A stretch of 64,000 nt of DNA, taken from Halonatronomonas betaini (GTDB lineage: Bacteria; Bacillota; Halanaerobiia; Halanaerobiales; Halarsenatibacteraceae). The stretch is from the NCBI RefSeq assembly GCF_015666175.1, contig NZ_JADPIE010000003.1, positions 186,001 to 250,000 on the forward strand, given 5' to 3'. The notes below the pieces were generated by a model that did no database searches, was not told where the DNA came from, and saw only the letters and a program-made list of their open reading frames with translations. Positions 1 through 10,023 of the stretch are shown in pieces (position 1 is the stretch's first letter; each line of letters opens with the position of its first letter). The position numbers and the translations under genes were made by a program.

Positions 1-532
1 CCATCTCGTCCCAGCTTTCAACGCTTTGACCATCAATTGCTAATATTCTATCTCCAGCTCTTAATTCTGCTTCAGCAGCAGGATGATTTGGATAAGCCTG
101 ACCAATTACTGCTTCCCTGGAATAATCAACTGGAAGTCCATAAATTCCAAAGATCAAAACAAATGCTACTAACGCTAATAAGAAATTCATGATTGCTCCC
201 ATAGCTAATACCAGCAACCTCTTTCCAGGTGATTTTTGGTGAAAAGCACGGCCCTGTTCCACAGTTTCTTCGTATAGACGAACTTCTTCTTCAGAAAGTT
301 CCTCTTTATCAACAGGCATCTCTCCAACCATATTACAGAATCCACCAAGAGGTATAGCTCTAATTGAAAAGACAGTCTCACCTCTTTTTTGAGAGATAAG
401 TTTTGGTCCAAAACCTAATGCAAATTCTTCAACTCTTATATCTGATTTCTTGGCCATTATAAAGTGGCCAAGTTCATGCACAAATATTAATACTCCTAAA
501 AATATTATAAAGACAACTATTGTAGTTAACAA
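1..532 (-). CDS. rseP: RseP/RasP site-2 zinc metalloprotease, C-terminus cut by window edge
   Basis: Only the first 177 codons lie in the window. The product is an intramembrane zinc protease that cleaves membrane substrates such as anti-sigma factors and leftover signal peptides. The HExxH motif is visible (FVHELGHF, zinc ligands H19 and H23, catalytic E20) in the first membrane segment. A second hydrophobic segment sits at about residues 105-125, and the start of a PDZ domain follows (AGDRILAIDGQ). The chosen start is TTG at 532-530, preceded by GAGGAGG at a spacing of 10. It overlaps the end of dxr by 7 bases, so the two are translationally linked. The order dxr-rseP is standard in Firmicutes. 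Confidence 0.93.
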   Translation of the reverse strand, partial: MLTTIVVFIIFLGVLIFVHELGHFIMAKKSDIRVEEFALGFGPKLISQKRGETVFSIRAIPLGGFCNMVGEMPVDKEELSEEEVRLYEETVEQGRAFHQKSPGKRLLVLAMGAIMNFLLALVAFVLIFGIYGLPVDYSREAVIGQAYPNHPAAEAELRAGDRILAIDGQSVESWDEM

Positions 533-1680
533 GTTAATATTACCTCCTCTGTCATATTACGGACAGTTCGATTTAAGTTTAAAATTTCATCTAAAGTATT
601 AAATTCACCAGAATTATGCTTATCTAACATTTTTGAAATAACTTTTGAAATATCAGTAAATCCAATTCTTTTATCTAAAAAAGCTTTAACAGCTATTTCA
701 TTGGCTGCATTTAAAACAATTGGATATCCTTTGCCACTTTTCCCACTTTCATAAGCCATTGTTAATGCAGGAAATGTTTCTAAATCAGGTGAATCAAATT
801 CCAGCCTGGAAATTTCATTTAAATTTAATTTGCCAGCAATATTAGACCCTCTATCTGGATATTTCAAAGCATACTGAATAGGTGTTCTCATATCAGCAGT
901 ACCTAATTCTGCTAAAATAGAACCATCAATTAATTCAATCATTGAATGAATTATACTTTGAGGATGAATTACTACATCTATTTTATCATAAGAATACTCA
1001 AATAACCAATATGCTTCTATGACTTCAAGGCCTTTATTCATTAAAGTTGCTGAATCAATTGATATCTTGCTTCCCATATCCCAATTTGGGTGAGCTAAAG
1101 CATCTTCAACAGTGACATCCTCTATCTCTTCAGCTGTATAACCGTAAAAAGGGCCTCCAGATGCCGTTAAAATAAGTTGAGAAACCTGATCCCTATCCTT
1201 GCCATCTAAAAGCTGAAAAATAGCATTGTGCTCACTATCTATTGGTATTATATCCACATTTTTTTCTCTGGCAAGTGGAATAATTAAATTACCACCTATT
1301 ACAAGGCTTTCCTTATTAGCAAGCCCAAGTTTATTATTACTAATAATAGCATTATATGATGGCTCTAAACCGGCAGCTCCAACAATAGCATTTATAACCA
1401 TATCCACATTATTTAATCCAGCCAGTTCAGCAAATCCTGAAGCACCTATTAATATTTCAGGATCATAACCAATTGGAAAATCTTTTTTTAATTCCTTTAA
1501 ATCAGTCTCATCATATATCGCAATATAATCAGGCCTAAACTTAATTGCCTGTTTTCTTATTTTATCAATACTTTTATAGCATGATATAGCCTTTAAATTC
1601 CAATTATCCAATCTTTCTAATACATCAAGAGTCTGTTCGCCTATCGATCCAGTTGATCCTAATAAGACGAGATTCTTCAT
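526..1680 (-). CDS. dxr: 1-deoxy-D-xylulose 5-phosphate reductoisomerase
   Basis: This 384-residue protein is full length for the family. It converts DXP to 2-C-methyl-D-erythritol 4-phosphate with NADPH, the first committed step of the MEP isoprenoid pathway. The N-terminal nucleotide-binding loop GSTGSIG is present, as are the metal and substrate site IDSEHNAIFQ and the flexible-loop region HPNWDMGSKISIDSAT. The gene sits between an AI-2E permease gene and rseP with essentially no spacing, in the conserved cdsA-dxr-rseP order. Undecaprenyl diphosphate synthase (uppS) is encoded upstream in the same run, so isoprenoid precursor and lipid carrier synthesis are genetically linked. Confidence 0.97.
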   Translation of the reverse strand: MKNLVLLGSTGSIGEQTLDVLERLDNWNLKAISCYKSIDKIRKQAIKFRPDYIAIYDETDLKELKKDFPIGYDPEILIGASGFAELAGLNNVDMVINAIVGAAGLEPSYNAIISNNKLGLANKESLVIGGNLIIPLAREKNVDIIPIDSEHNAIFQLLDGKDRDQVSQLILTASGGPFYGYTAEEIEDVTVEDALAHPNWDMGSKISIDSATLMNKGLEVIEAYWLFEYSYDKIDVVIHPQSIIHSMIELIDGSILAELGTADMRTPIQYALKYPDRGSNIAGKLNLNEISRLEFDSPDLETFPALTMAYESGKSGKGYPIVLNAANEIAVKAFLDKRIGFTDISKVISKMLDKHNSGEFNTLDEILNLNRTVRNMTEEVILTC

Positions 1681-2735
1681 CAGTTAACCTCCCAGTAAGG
1701 CAAAAGATTTGTTCTTGCTAAAGATTTAATAATTACAAGAACAGCCGGTCCTATGATAAATCCTATAACGCCAAGGATTCTAAATCCGGCAAAAAGAGCA
1801 ACCATAGTTGCCAGTGGATGCAGTCCTAAATGGTCACCGATAATTTTACCCTCTAATGTCTCCCGGGCTGCAACAGTAACCATATGAGTAATAAATAAAC
1901 CAACTGCAAAGCCAATATCACCAACTAAAATATTAATTACTAACCACGGATATATTATAATTGATGGCCCAATTATCGGTATTATATCTAATACAGAAGA
2001 TAATAATCCAATAGTTAACGCATAATCATTTCCCAGAATAGTTAAAGCCACAAAAACAATAAAACCAGTTATTGAAATCAAAATAAGCTGGGCTCTAATA
2101 TAACCAATGGCAGATGTTGATAATTCTCTCATAACTATATTTACTTTTTCCTGCCACTCATCAGGAAATAATTTTAGAATGCTTTCTCGAATCTTTTCTT
2201 TATCCCTGCTAATAAAGAATGTAGCCACAAAACTAAAGAAAATAGTCATTAAAGCAACAGGAAATCCACTAACAGCATTTAATGCCATATTAGCCAGCTG
2301 TAACATAGAGGTTCGAATAGTATCAAAAATAGCCTGCAAATTTTCTTCAATTCCAGAAATAATAGCCGGTGATACATTCCAGGCTTCTAAATAATCCTGC
2401 CAGCCTCCTGCATCAATAACTTCAAATTGCTCAGCCAGAGTGTTATAATCCGGCAGAGTCTGAATAATTCTATTCAATTCAAAATATATCCTGGAAACAC
2501 CAATAATTAATATAAAAACAATTATAGTTAAAACAACTAATAACACAATTACAACAGATAAAGTCCTTCCAAATGGTGCTTTTTTAGCAAGGTATCTTAC
2601 AAGTGGTTCTAATAAACTTGCAACAACCAGAGCAATTATAAATGGAGCAAAGATCGTAAATGCATACCTCAATAAAAATAATGATATAAATGCCAGAAAA
2701 ACAGTTAAACCTAATTCCTGTAATCTTCTTTTCAT
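1680..2735 (-). CDS. AI-2E family (UPF0118) membrane permease
   Basis: The protein has about eight hydrophobic segments and the C-terminal family signature around LGVIGFIIGPAVLV, preceded by LATMVALFAGFRI. Members of this family export small molecules, or Na+/H+ in some halophiles, but the substrate cannot be told from sequence. An in-frame TTG at 2744 directly abuts GCAGG, too close to serve. The ATG at 2735 has that GCAGG at a spacing of 9 and is preferred, giving 351 residues. The gene is inserted between cdsA (6-15 bases upstream) and dxr, where Bacillus has nothing, so it may be an addition to the core operon. A sodium/proton role in a halophile is conjecture. Confidence 0.85.
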   Translation of the reverse strand: MKRRLQELGLTVFLAFISLFLLRYAFTIFAPFIIALVVASLLEPLVRYLAKKAPFGRTLSVVIVLLVVLTIIVFILIIGVSRIYFELNRIIQTLPDYNTLAEQFEVIDAGGWQDYLEAWNVSPAIISGIEENLQAIFDTIRTSMLQLANMALNAVSGFPVALMTIFFSFVATFFISRDKEKIRESILKLFPDEWQEKVNIVMRELSTSAIGYIRAQLILISITGFIVFVALTILGNDYALTIGLLSSVLDIIPIIGPSIIIYPWLVINILVGDIGFAVGLFITHMVTVAARETLEGKIIGDHLGLHPLATMVALFAGFRILGVIGFIIGPAVLVIIKSLARTNLLPYWEVN

Positions 2736-2750
2736 ATTTATCAACCTGCT

Positions 2751-3557
2751 TTATATTAAATAATTTATTAACAAAAATGCAACTGGAGCCACTAATAATA
2801 GACTATCAAACCTATCCAGTATTCCGCCATGACCAGGAAGTATTTCTCCAGAATCTTTAATATTTGCATCTCTTTTTAGTGCAGACTCCATTAAATCACC
2901 AAAAATTGCAGCTAATGATAGAACTATTGTTAATGGAATTATTAATAAGCTAAAAATATCTAAATACAAACTATAAAGTAATATAATTATAATTGCAAAA
3001 CTTACTCCACCTATAGCTCCCATAATTGATTTATTTGGAGAAATCACAGGTGCTAATGGCCTTCTACCAAACTTGATACCAATAAAATATGCACCAATAT
3101 CAGTTGCCCAGGCAACCAATAAAACTAACCATAAAGCCTGATCATTTACAAATATCGAATTATTAACTTCCTTTAAGAGCACTAAAAACGAGAGCCCACC
3201 AGCAATATATAATAAACAGAAAATCCTATTGCCAACATTATCTAAAATATTTTCATAACCACAGCTTTTAATATTAATGGCAAAGGTATAAACTATTACA
3301 AATAAAATAAATAATAACAGATTCTCAATCTGGGCATAATTAAAAGCTCTATAAAAAAGAATCAAAGTTATAGAAGAAAATACCGGAATTGTATATTCAT
3401 CAAGATATAATTTATTATTAAAAAAATCAACAAACTCTCTGCCAGCCAGAGCTGCCAGTATTGCTAAAAATATCAAAAAAGGAATAGTACCGGCATAAAT
3501 AATTAATATTAATAATATTAGACCTAAAATAGCGCTGGTAACTCTCTCCTTCAACAT
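2751..3557 (-). CDS. cdsA: Phosphatidate cytidylyltransferase
   Basis: This 268-residue, strongly hydrophobic protein makes CDP-diacylglycerol from phosphatidic acid and CTP, the branch point of phospholipid synthesis at the inner membrane. The C-terminal family signature is intact: SALKRDANIKDSGE followed by LPGHGGILDRFDS. About seven or eight membrane segments precede it. The start ATG at 3557 has GAGGAG upstream and follows the uppS stop by one base, so the two are co-translated. uppS-cdsA-dxr order is the usual Firmicutes arrangement. Confidence 0.96.
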   Translation of the reverse strand: MLKERVTSAILGLILLILIIYAGTIPFLIFLAILAALAGREFVDFFNNKLYLDEYTIPVFSSITLILFYRAFNYAQIENLLLFILFVIVYTFAINIKSCGYENILDNVGNRIFCLLYIAGGLSFLVLLKEVNNSIFVNDQALWLVLLVAWATDIGAYFIGIKFGRRPLAPVISPNKSIMGAIGGVSFAIIIILLYSLYLDIFSLLIIPLTIVLSLAAIFGDLMESALKRDANIKDSGEILPGHGGILDRFDSLLLVAPVAFLLINYLI

Positions 3558-3558
3558 T

Positions 3559-4260
3559 TTAGTTCAACTCCTCACCTGGCAAACTACCAAATTTCCTTTT
3601 TCTTGAATTATACTCATCAATAGCCTTTTCTAATTCTATTTTATCGAAATCTGGCCATAAAGTCGAGGTAAAATAGAATTCAGCATATGAAATCTGCCAT
3701 AATAAAAAATTAGAAACCCTTTTTTCATTTGCAGTTCTTATTAATAAGTCAACATCATTTAGCTCTGGTGCATATAATAACTTATTGAATTCTTCTTCAT
3801 CAATAGTTTCAATTTCAGATTTTAAAGCTTTATTTAGAGCATCAACTATTTCTGCCCTGCCACCATAATTAACTGCAATATTTAACTGTAAGCCCTTATT
3901 ATCTTTAGAAACTTCTTCAATTTTTTTAATATCTGCCTGAATATCATCTTCAAGCTCATCAATTCTTCCAATAACCTTAATCTTAATATCCTCTTCCTGC
4001 TGCAATTTATCAAACTCATTTCTAACAGTTGACCTTAAGAGTTGAAAAAGAAAATCCACTTCACTCCTTGGCCTCTGCCAGTTTTCAGTTGAAAAAGCAA
4101 AAACAGTTAAATATTCAATTCCTAATTCATTGGCAGCTTTAGCAACTCTTTCTAATGCTTTTAAGCCTTCTCTGTGGCCAAACTTTCTTGGCCTGCTTCT
4201 CTTATTAGCCCATCTGCCATTGCCATCCATTATTATAGCTATATGCTTTAAAGACTTCAT
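3559..4260 (-). CDS. uppS: Isoprenyl (undecaprenyl) diphosphate synthase, cis-prenyltransferase
   Basis: The enzyme condenses isopentenyl units onto farnesyl diphosphate to make the C55 carrier for peptidoglycan and other envelope polymers. Family motifs visible are IAIIMDGNGRWA with the catalytic Asp, FSTENWQRP, and the C-terminal LLIRTANEKRVSNFLLWQ and SYAEFYFT. The start is placed at ATG 4260 (MKSLKHIAIIMDG), which has AGGAGG at a spacing of 6. A longer reading from TTG 4284 would translate through that ribosome site and is unlikely. The protein is 233 residues, normal for UppS. An intrinsic terminator lies just upstream at 4308-4328. In the family's most common motif the Glu seen here at RTANE is Gly or Ser, a small deviation. 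Confidence 0.95.
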   Translation of the reverse strand: MKSLKHIAIIMDGNGRWANKRSRPRKFGHREGLKALERVAKAANELGIEYLTVFAFSTENWQRPRSEVDFLFQLLRSTVRNEFDKLQQEEDIKIKVIGRIDELEDDIQADIKKIEEVSKDNKGLQLNIAVNYGGRAEIVDALNKALKSEIETIDEEEFNKLLYAPELNDVDLLIRTANEKRVSNFLLWQISYAEFYFTSTLWPDFDKIELEKAIDEYNSRKRKFGSLPGEELN

Positions 4261-4307
4261 GCCCTTCCTCCTAATTTGTAACAATTAAAAATATTTAAAA
4301 AAGAAGC

Positions 4308-4328
4308 ATCCCCTCAACTTGAGGGGAT
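4308..4328 (-). terminator. Intrinsic terminator or attenuator between orf68 and uppS
   Basis: An 8-bp perfect stem (ATCCCCTC with GAGGGGAT, 5-nt loop) is followed on the minus strand by GCTTCTTTTTT. It overlaps the stop codon of the small upstream gene. Because uppS, cdsA and dxr follow with no obvious new promoter, it may act as a partial terminator lowering their expression relative to frr and pyrH. Confidence 0.75.
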
Positions 4329-4534
4329 TAATTATATTCAGTAAAAGAATAAAGTATAATCAGTTCATTAGAGCTGGAAGAATTCTTTTGTCTGATATCT
4401 AAAACTCTCTTTTCACCAGTCCCTGAACTCTTCCTGGGAGGATTAACTTCAACCAGGCTTAAATCATAATCTTCTAATCGATCAATCACAGTTTCGAGGC
4501 AACCACCTCTAAAATTATCAAGAACCAGGTCCAT
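4328..4534 (-). CDS. Small protein of unknown function between frr and uppS
   Basis: The 68-codon gene starts at ATG 4534, one base from the frr stop, and ends inside a terminator stem, so it is a tightly packed operon member. The protein is soluble and acidic at the start, with a central PPRKSSGTGEKRVLDIRQ stretch, a serine run, then a hydrophobic ELIILYSF strand near the end. No domain is recognised. Its place between ribosome recycling factor and UppS and its tight coupling support a real gene. No function is assigned. Confidence 0.65.
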   Translation of the reverse strand: MDLVLDNFRGGCLETVIDRLEDYDLSLVEVNPPRKSSGTGEKRVLDIRQKNSSSSNELIILYSFTEYN

Positions 4535-4535
4535 C

Positions 4536-5093
4536 TTAAACCTCCATAATTTCTTCCTTTTTCTTTTCTAAAGCTTTATCTATTTTTTCAATATATTCAT
4601 CAGTTAAATCCTGAATATTATCTAGCCCTCTATGCAAATTATCTTCAGAAATTTCACTGGCATCTTCTAATTCTTCAAGCTCCTCATTGGCTTCCCGGCG
4701 AATATTTCTTATTGAAATCCTGCCATTTTCAGCCTTTTCATTAGCGACTTTTGCCAATTCTTTTCTGCGCTCCTCAGTAAGTTGAGGAATATTTATCCTA
4801 ATAATATTTCCGTCATTATTAGGTGTTAATCCTAGATTTTCTTTCATTATAGCCTTTTCAATATTTTCTAGAGCATTCTTATCCCATGGTTCAATGATTA
4901 ACTGTCTTGCTTCCGGGGCAGAAACTTTAGCCATTTGTTGAATAGGAGTCTGACTGCCATAATAATCGACTATAATATTTTCAACCAGAGAAGGTCTCGC
5001 CCTGCCAGTCCGAATAGTTTTAAATTCTTCCTTGACTGAATCCAGAACCTCTTTCATCTTTTTTTCAGTTTTCTGCTCAACCTGTCCAATCAT
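4536..5093 (-). CDS. frr: Ribosome recycling factor
   Basis: With EF-G this 185-residue protein splits the post-termination ribosome. It is full length, with the conserved block EFKTIRTGRARPSLVENI at residues 24-41, the central LIIEPWDKN, and NIIRINIPQLTEERRKEL leading into the coiled-coil arm. The last residues (ALEKKKEEIMEV) complete the three-helix bundle. It lies 22 bases after pyrH and one base before the small orphan, as part of rpsB-tsf-pyrH-frr. Confidence 0.98.
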   Translation of the reverse strand: MIGQVEQKTEKKMKEVLDSVKEEFKTIRTGRARPSLVENIIVDYYGSQTPIQQMAKVSAPEARQLIIEPWDKNALENIEKAIMKENLGLTPNNDGNIIRINIPQLTEERRKELAKVANEKAENGRISIRNIRREANEELEELEDASEISEDNLHRGLDNIQDLTDEYIEKIDKALEKKKEEIMEV

Positions 5094-5115
5094 AATTAGG
5101 ATCCCCCTTTATATA

Positions 5116-6797
<1,682 letters not shown>

Positions 6798-6836
6798 TGT
6801 CTATTTACCTCCCTGTGATAATCAGGCGTGAAAAAG

Positions 6837-6864
6837 GCCGGCCAAAAAATTACTTTCAGCCGGC
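6837..6864 (-). terminator. Hairpin with T-run between rpsB and tsf
   Basis: A 6-bp G+C stem (GCCGGC at both arms) with a 16-base loop is followed on the minus strand by CTTTTTC. The long loop makes it weaker than the other terminators in the window. It may attenuate tsf relative to rpsB. Confidence 0.5.
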
Positions 6865-6933
6865 GCCATAACTTCCTGAGAATATATTTGCTAATAGCAG
6901 CCTGCTAAAAGCCGCAAAACAGATTTAAACTAA

Positions 6934-7671
6934 TTACTCTGAATCTTCAGTTTGAGCAGTTTCCTCAGCAACCTGCTGATCTTCACCACTACTCTGCCTT
7001 CCGGCTATAACTGCATCGGCAATAGTACTTGTAATCAATTTAACCGCTCTAATAGCATCATCATTTCCTGGGATCACATGATCGATAAGATCAGGATCAC
7101 AGTTACTATCAACTATTGAAACGATTGGAATATCTAACTTAATAGCTTCTTGAACAGCAATAGATTCTTTGCGAGCATCAGTAATATAAAGAACATCAGG
7201 TAATCCATCCATATGGCGGATTCCACCTAAATTTCTCATTAGTTTTTCATGCTCTCTCTCCAGCTCAATTACCTCTTTATTTGGAAGAACCTCAAATAAA
7301 CCATCTTCTTCCATCTGTTCAATCTCTTCAAGGCGATCAATCCGCTTTTTAATAGTATTGTAATTGGTTAACATACCACCTAACCAGCGCTGATTTACAT
7401 AAGGCATTTCACAGCGTTCAGCTTCAGATTTAATTGTTTCCTGAGCCTGACGCTTGGTACCTACAAATAAAACATTACTTCCTTTACTGGCTTCCTCACG
7501 GACAAAATTATAAGCATCATCAATTAGCTTAACAGTTTGCTGAAGATCAATAATATAAATACCGTTTCTTTCGGTAAATATATATCTCTCCATCTTAGGA
7601 TTCCATCTTCTAGTTTGATGTCCAAAATGGACACCAGACTCCAATAACTGTTTCATATTAACTACAGACAT
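6934..7671 (-). CDS. rpsB: Small ribosomal subunit protein uS2
   Basis: This 245-residue protein of the 30S subunit begins with the conserved [22 protein letters not shown] block. It contains [21 protein letters not shown] and the C-terminal [26 protein letters not shown]. An acidic, probably disordered tail follows ([16 protein letters not shown]). A strong ribosome site AAGGAGGTG precedes ATG 7671. It is first in the rpsB-tsf-pyrH-frr unit, driven by the promoter at 7815-7843 through a leader of about 135 bases with two small hairpins. Confidence 0.98.
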   Translation of the reverse strand: MSVVNMKQLLESGVHFGHQTRRWNPKMERYIFTERNGIYIIDLQQTVKLIDDAYNFVREEASKGSNVLFVGTKRQAQETIKSEAERCEMPYVNQRWLGGMLTNYNTIKKRIDRLEEIEQMEEDGLFEVLPNKEVIELEREHEKLMRNLGGIRHMDGLPDVLYITDARKESIAVQEAIKLDIPIVSIVDSNCDPDLIDHVIPGNDDAIRAVKLITSTIADAVIAGRQSSGEDQQVAEETAQTEDSE

Positions 7672-7691
7672 TATTAACTTGCACCTCCTTC

Positions 7692-7843
7692 CAGTTTTTA
7701 AACCTCTGCCTGTTTCATCTCCTTAAAACCTCTGCCGAAGAAGCAGAGCTGCAACCGGAAAACCGGCACCTGCAGTAGGATCCACAGACATGTGTATTTT
7801 TTTAACTACTTGCTAGTATATCACATAGCTATAACTATATCAA
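7692..7843 (-). promoter_or_regulatory. rpsB promoter and structured leader
   Basis: On the minus strand TTGATA (7838-7843) and TATACT (7815-7820) are separated by 17 bases, a near-consensus sigma-A promoter. The transcribed leader contains CCGG-TTTT-CCGG and CTCTGC-TTCTTCG-GCAGAG hairpins before the ribosome site. The -35 box lies only a few bases beyond the end of cheD, so the ribosomal unit is transcribed independently of the chemotaxis operon. An S2 autoregulatory role for the hairpins is inference. Confidence 0.75.
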
Positions 7844-7850
7844 GCATAAA

Positions 7851-8330
7851 TTAAAGCTCTTTATCATCAGTTTTATGTGAAGTTATTATAACCCTGCCAT
7901 CATCAGTAAAAAACTTCATAGTCCGACCATAATTAGCACCGGTATCTTCTCCTAAAATTCTTATCCCTAAATCTTTTAAAACTTCTTTAACCTTAATCAC
8001 ATTTCTTTCTCCAACATTTAATGTAGAATCTTTACTTGATACTGAAAACATCTTAGCCCCACCGGCTATTTTAGCCTTAAGATAATTTGTTTTAGCTCCT
8101 AAATTTTCCATTTCCTCTATTAACAATGGAATTCCTGTATCAGCATATTTAGCCGGTTTTAAACCTTTTCTATTTTCAGGCAGCATAATATGTACCATTC
8201 CACCGACCTTATTGTACTTATCATAAAGTGTTATTCCAACACATGAACCCAGGCCAATTGTAATTAATTGATCAGGAGATTCTACTACTCCATACTCGGC
8301 CATTTTCACCTTTACTGATCTTTCTGTCAT
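7851..8330 (-). CDS. cheD: Chemoreceptor glutamine deamidase CheD
   Basis: CheD deamidates glutamines on methyl-accepting receptors and, when bound to CheC, raises CheC phosphatase activity. The catalytic Cys lies in GLGSCVGITLYD and the His in GGMVHIMLPE; the Thr-containing segment near the C-terminal half is also present. At 159 residues it is full length. It is the last gene of the operon and overlaps the cheC stop by 4 bases, consistent with a CheC-CheD complex. The rpsB promoter follows directly. Confidence 0.95.
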   Translation of the reverse strand: MTERSVKVKMAEYGVVESPDQLITIGLGSCVGITLYDKYNKVGGMVHIMLPENRKGLKPAKYADTGIPLLIEEMENLGAKTNYLKAKIAGGAKMFSVSSKDSTLNVGERNVIKVKEVLKDLGIRILGEDTGANYGRTMKFFTDDGRVIITSHKTDDKEL

Positions 8331-8950
8331 CCAAGATCAAATCCAATCGCCTCTAAGATTTTTTTCAAAGATCCTGTTTCTGGGATCAAAAAGAAATAAC
8401 CTTCAATTTTCTCTTCACCATCAATAAACTGGGTTTTGATAAGTAAGGCATGATCACTGGATTTACTTAAAGGTATCATAGAGGAACTCAAAATAGCACC
8501 GGCCATATCAATGGCACATTCAGGAACAGATTGAATCATATTATAATTTGTCATCTTATTTAAGGCATTTAAATATGAACCACTAATAATATTTCCTATT
8601 TCTTTTACAGCTGAAATTTCAATATCATCTAATTCATCAAAATTTACTTCCTGGTCAGTAACCAGACCAACCAGTTTTTCAACACTATCTTTATCAATCA
8701 TAAATAATATTGAAGCCGGGGCTTCTCCCATAACCTCAAGCAAAATACCGGCTACAATTTCTTCAATATTTCCGGTAATCTCAGGAACATCGGAGATAGG
8801 CATAATTTCAACAGACGGCACTGTCATATCTATTTTTCTATTAAGAAACTGAGAAAAAGCAGTTGCAGCATTACCAGCACCAATATTTCCAATCTCTCTT
8901 AATGCATCTTTTTGCATTTCATCCAAATCTCTAAATATATCTTCAGTCAT
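8327..8950 (-). CDS. cheC: CheY-P phosphatase CheC
   Basis: This 207-residue protein removes phosphate from CheY-P and partners CheD in the Bacillus-type adaptation system. Both pseudo-symmetric active-site helices are seen: REIGNIGAGNAATAFSQF at about residues 16-33 and KEIGNIISGSYLNAL at about 115-129, each with the E-x2-N phosphatase pair. It follows cheW by 15 bases and overlaps cheD. Confidence 0.95.
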   Translation of the reverse strand: MTEDIFRDLDEMQKDALREIGNIGAGNAATAFSQFLNRKIDMTVPSVEIMPISDVPEITGNIEEIVAGILLEVMGEAPASILFMIDKDSVEKLVGLVTDQEVNFDELDDIEISAVKEIGNIISGSYLNALNKMTNYNMIQSVPECAIDMAGAILSSSMIPLSKSSDHALLIKTQFIDGEEKIEGYFFLIPETGSLKKILEAIGFDLG

Positions 8951-8965
8951 TAAAATTCCTCCAGA

Positions 8966-9466
8966 CTAAACCTCTAATTCCGAAATTTCTTCAACTTCTT
9001 CCTGGGTCAATACTTTATTCAACTTAAGTAAAATTATAAGTCTATCATCTAACTTCCCTACACCTTCAATAAAGTCACGCTTATACTGTTTGGTAAGACC
9101 AGGGGCAGAACCAATATTATCTTCACTCAACCTGATAATACCTTTAACCTCAGATACCTGCATCCCTATTAAATTACCTGCTATCTCAACAACAATTATC
9201 TTGTCATCACTTTCTCTTTCCTTTTTATCAATCTCTAATCTTTTGTAAAGATCAACAATCGGAACAATCTCACCTCTTAAATTTATAACACCTTTAACAA
9301 AATCAGGGGTTGATGGCATCTCAGTTAGCTCAGTAAAATTAATTATCTCTCTAGTCTGTTTTATCTCAACACCAAATTCCTGATCATTTATCAAAAAGAC
9401 TATATATTGATTCTTTACTTCAATCTTTTTTTCAGATCTGCTCTCATCCTTAAATTTAGATAACAT
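8966..9466 (-). CDS. cheW: CheW coupling protein (copy 1, proximal to cheC)
   Basis: A single CheW domain (about residues 20-160) links receptors to the CheA kinase. Recognisable segments are QYIVFLINDQEFGVEI, VKGVINLRGEIVPIVDLYKRL and the C-terminal YIGVGKLDDRL-like FIEGVGKLDDRLIILLKL. At 166 residues with a short charged N-terminal extension it resembles its neighbour at 9481-10008 throughout, so the pair is a tandem duplication. The two differ in the N-terminal extension and could couple different receptor classes. Confidence 0.95.
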   Translation of the reverse strand: MLSKFKDESRSEKKIEVKNQYIVFLINDQEFGVEIKQTREIINFTELTEMPSTPDFVKGVINLRGEIVPIVDLYKRLEIDKKERESDDKIIVVEIAGNLIGMQVSEVKGIIRLSEDNIGSAPGLTKQYKRDFIEGVGKLDDRLIILLKLNKVLTQEEVEEISELEV

Positions 9467-9480
9467 AGATACTCCCCCAC

Positions 9481-10008
9481 TTAATTTTTAATTTCATCGG
9501 TATCTTCAAATAATATCTTATTTAAATCGACTAAGACCAATAGCCGGTCCTCAATCTTGCCAATACCTATTAAATATTCCTGTCTTACGCCACCGGCAAC
9601 CTCAGGGGCAGGCTCTAATTTATCCTGATCAAGCCAGACAACCTCATTAACTCCATCAACCTTTATCCCGATTAAAGCATCATTAACTTCAACAGTAATA
9701 ATCCTGCTGGAATCAGTCTCTGTATCGGCATCAAGCTCAATAGAAAATCTCTTTTTCATATCAACTACCGGTACTATCTGGCCTCTTAAATTTATTACAC
9801 CTAATACATGCTCAGGAGTATTGGGGACATTAGTAATATTTTTCGGCTTAATTATCTCCTTAGCCTGGGAGATATTAACCCCATATTCTTCAGACCCGAG
9901 CTGAAATACAACAAACTGATCCTTATTCCCTGTATTATCATGCATCCCGTCATTTAAATAATCATCTCTTACAGCATTTTCTTTTTCATCAACTGTTACA
10001 GCTTCCAT
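9481..10008 (-). CDS. cheW: CheW coupling protein (copy 2, proximal to cheA)
   Basis: This is the second of two adjacent CheW proteins, 175 residues. The domain begins at QFVVFQLGSEEYGVNI and includes VLGVINLRGQIVPVVDMKKRF and LIGIGKIEDRLLVLVDL. It lies 15 bases after cheA. The paired paralogues suggest either a CheV-like division of labour or use with two receptor arrays. No receiver domain is present, so it is not CheV. Confidence 0.95.
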   Translation of the reverse strand: MEAVTVDEKENAVRDDYLNDGMHDNTGNKDQFVVFQLGSEEYGVNISQAKEIIKPKNITNVPNTPEHVLGVINLRGQIVPVVDMKKRFSIELDADTETDSSRIITVEVNDALIGIKVDGVNEVVWLDQDKLEPAPEVAGGVRQEYLIGIGKIEDRLLVLVDLNKILFEDTDEIKN

Positions 10009-10023
10009 CTTTTCCCCTCCCCC

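Noticed and set aside
205-411. A 68-codon minus-strand reading frame near the window start.
   Set aside because: It is out of frame within rseP, whose HELGH-containing frame runs through the same bases.
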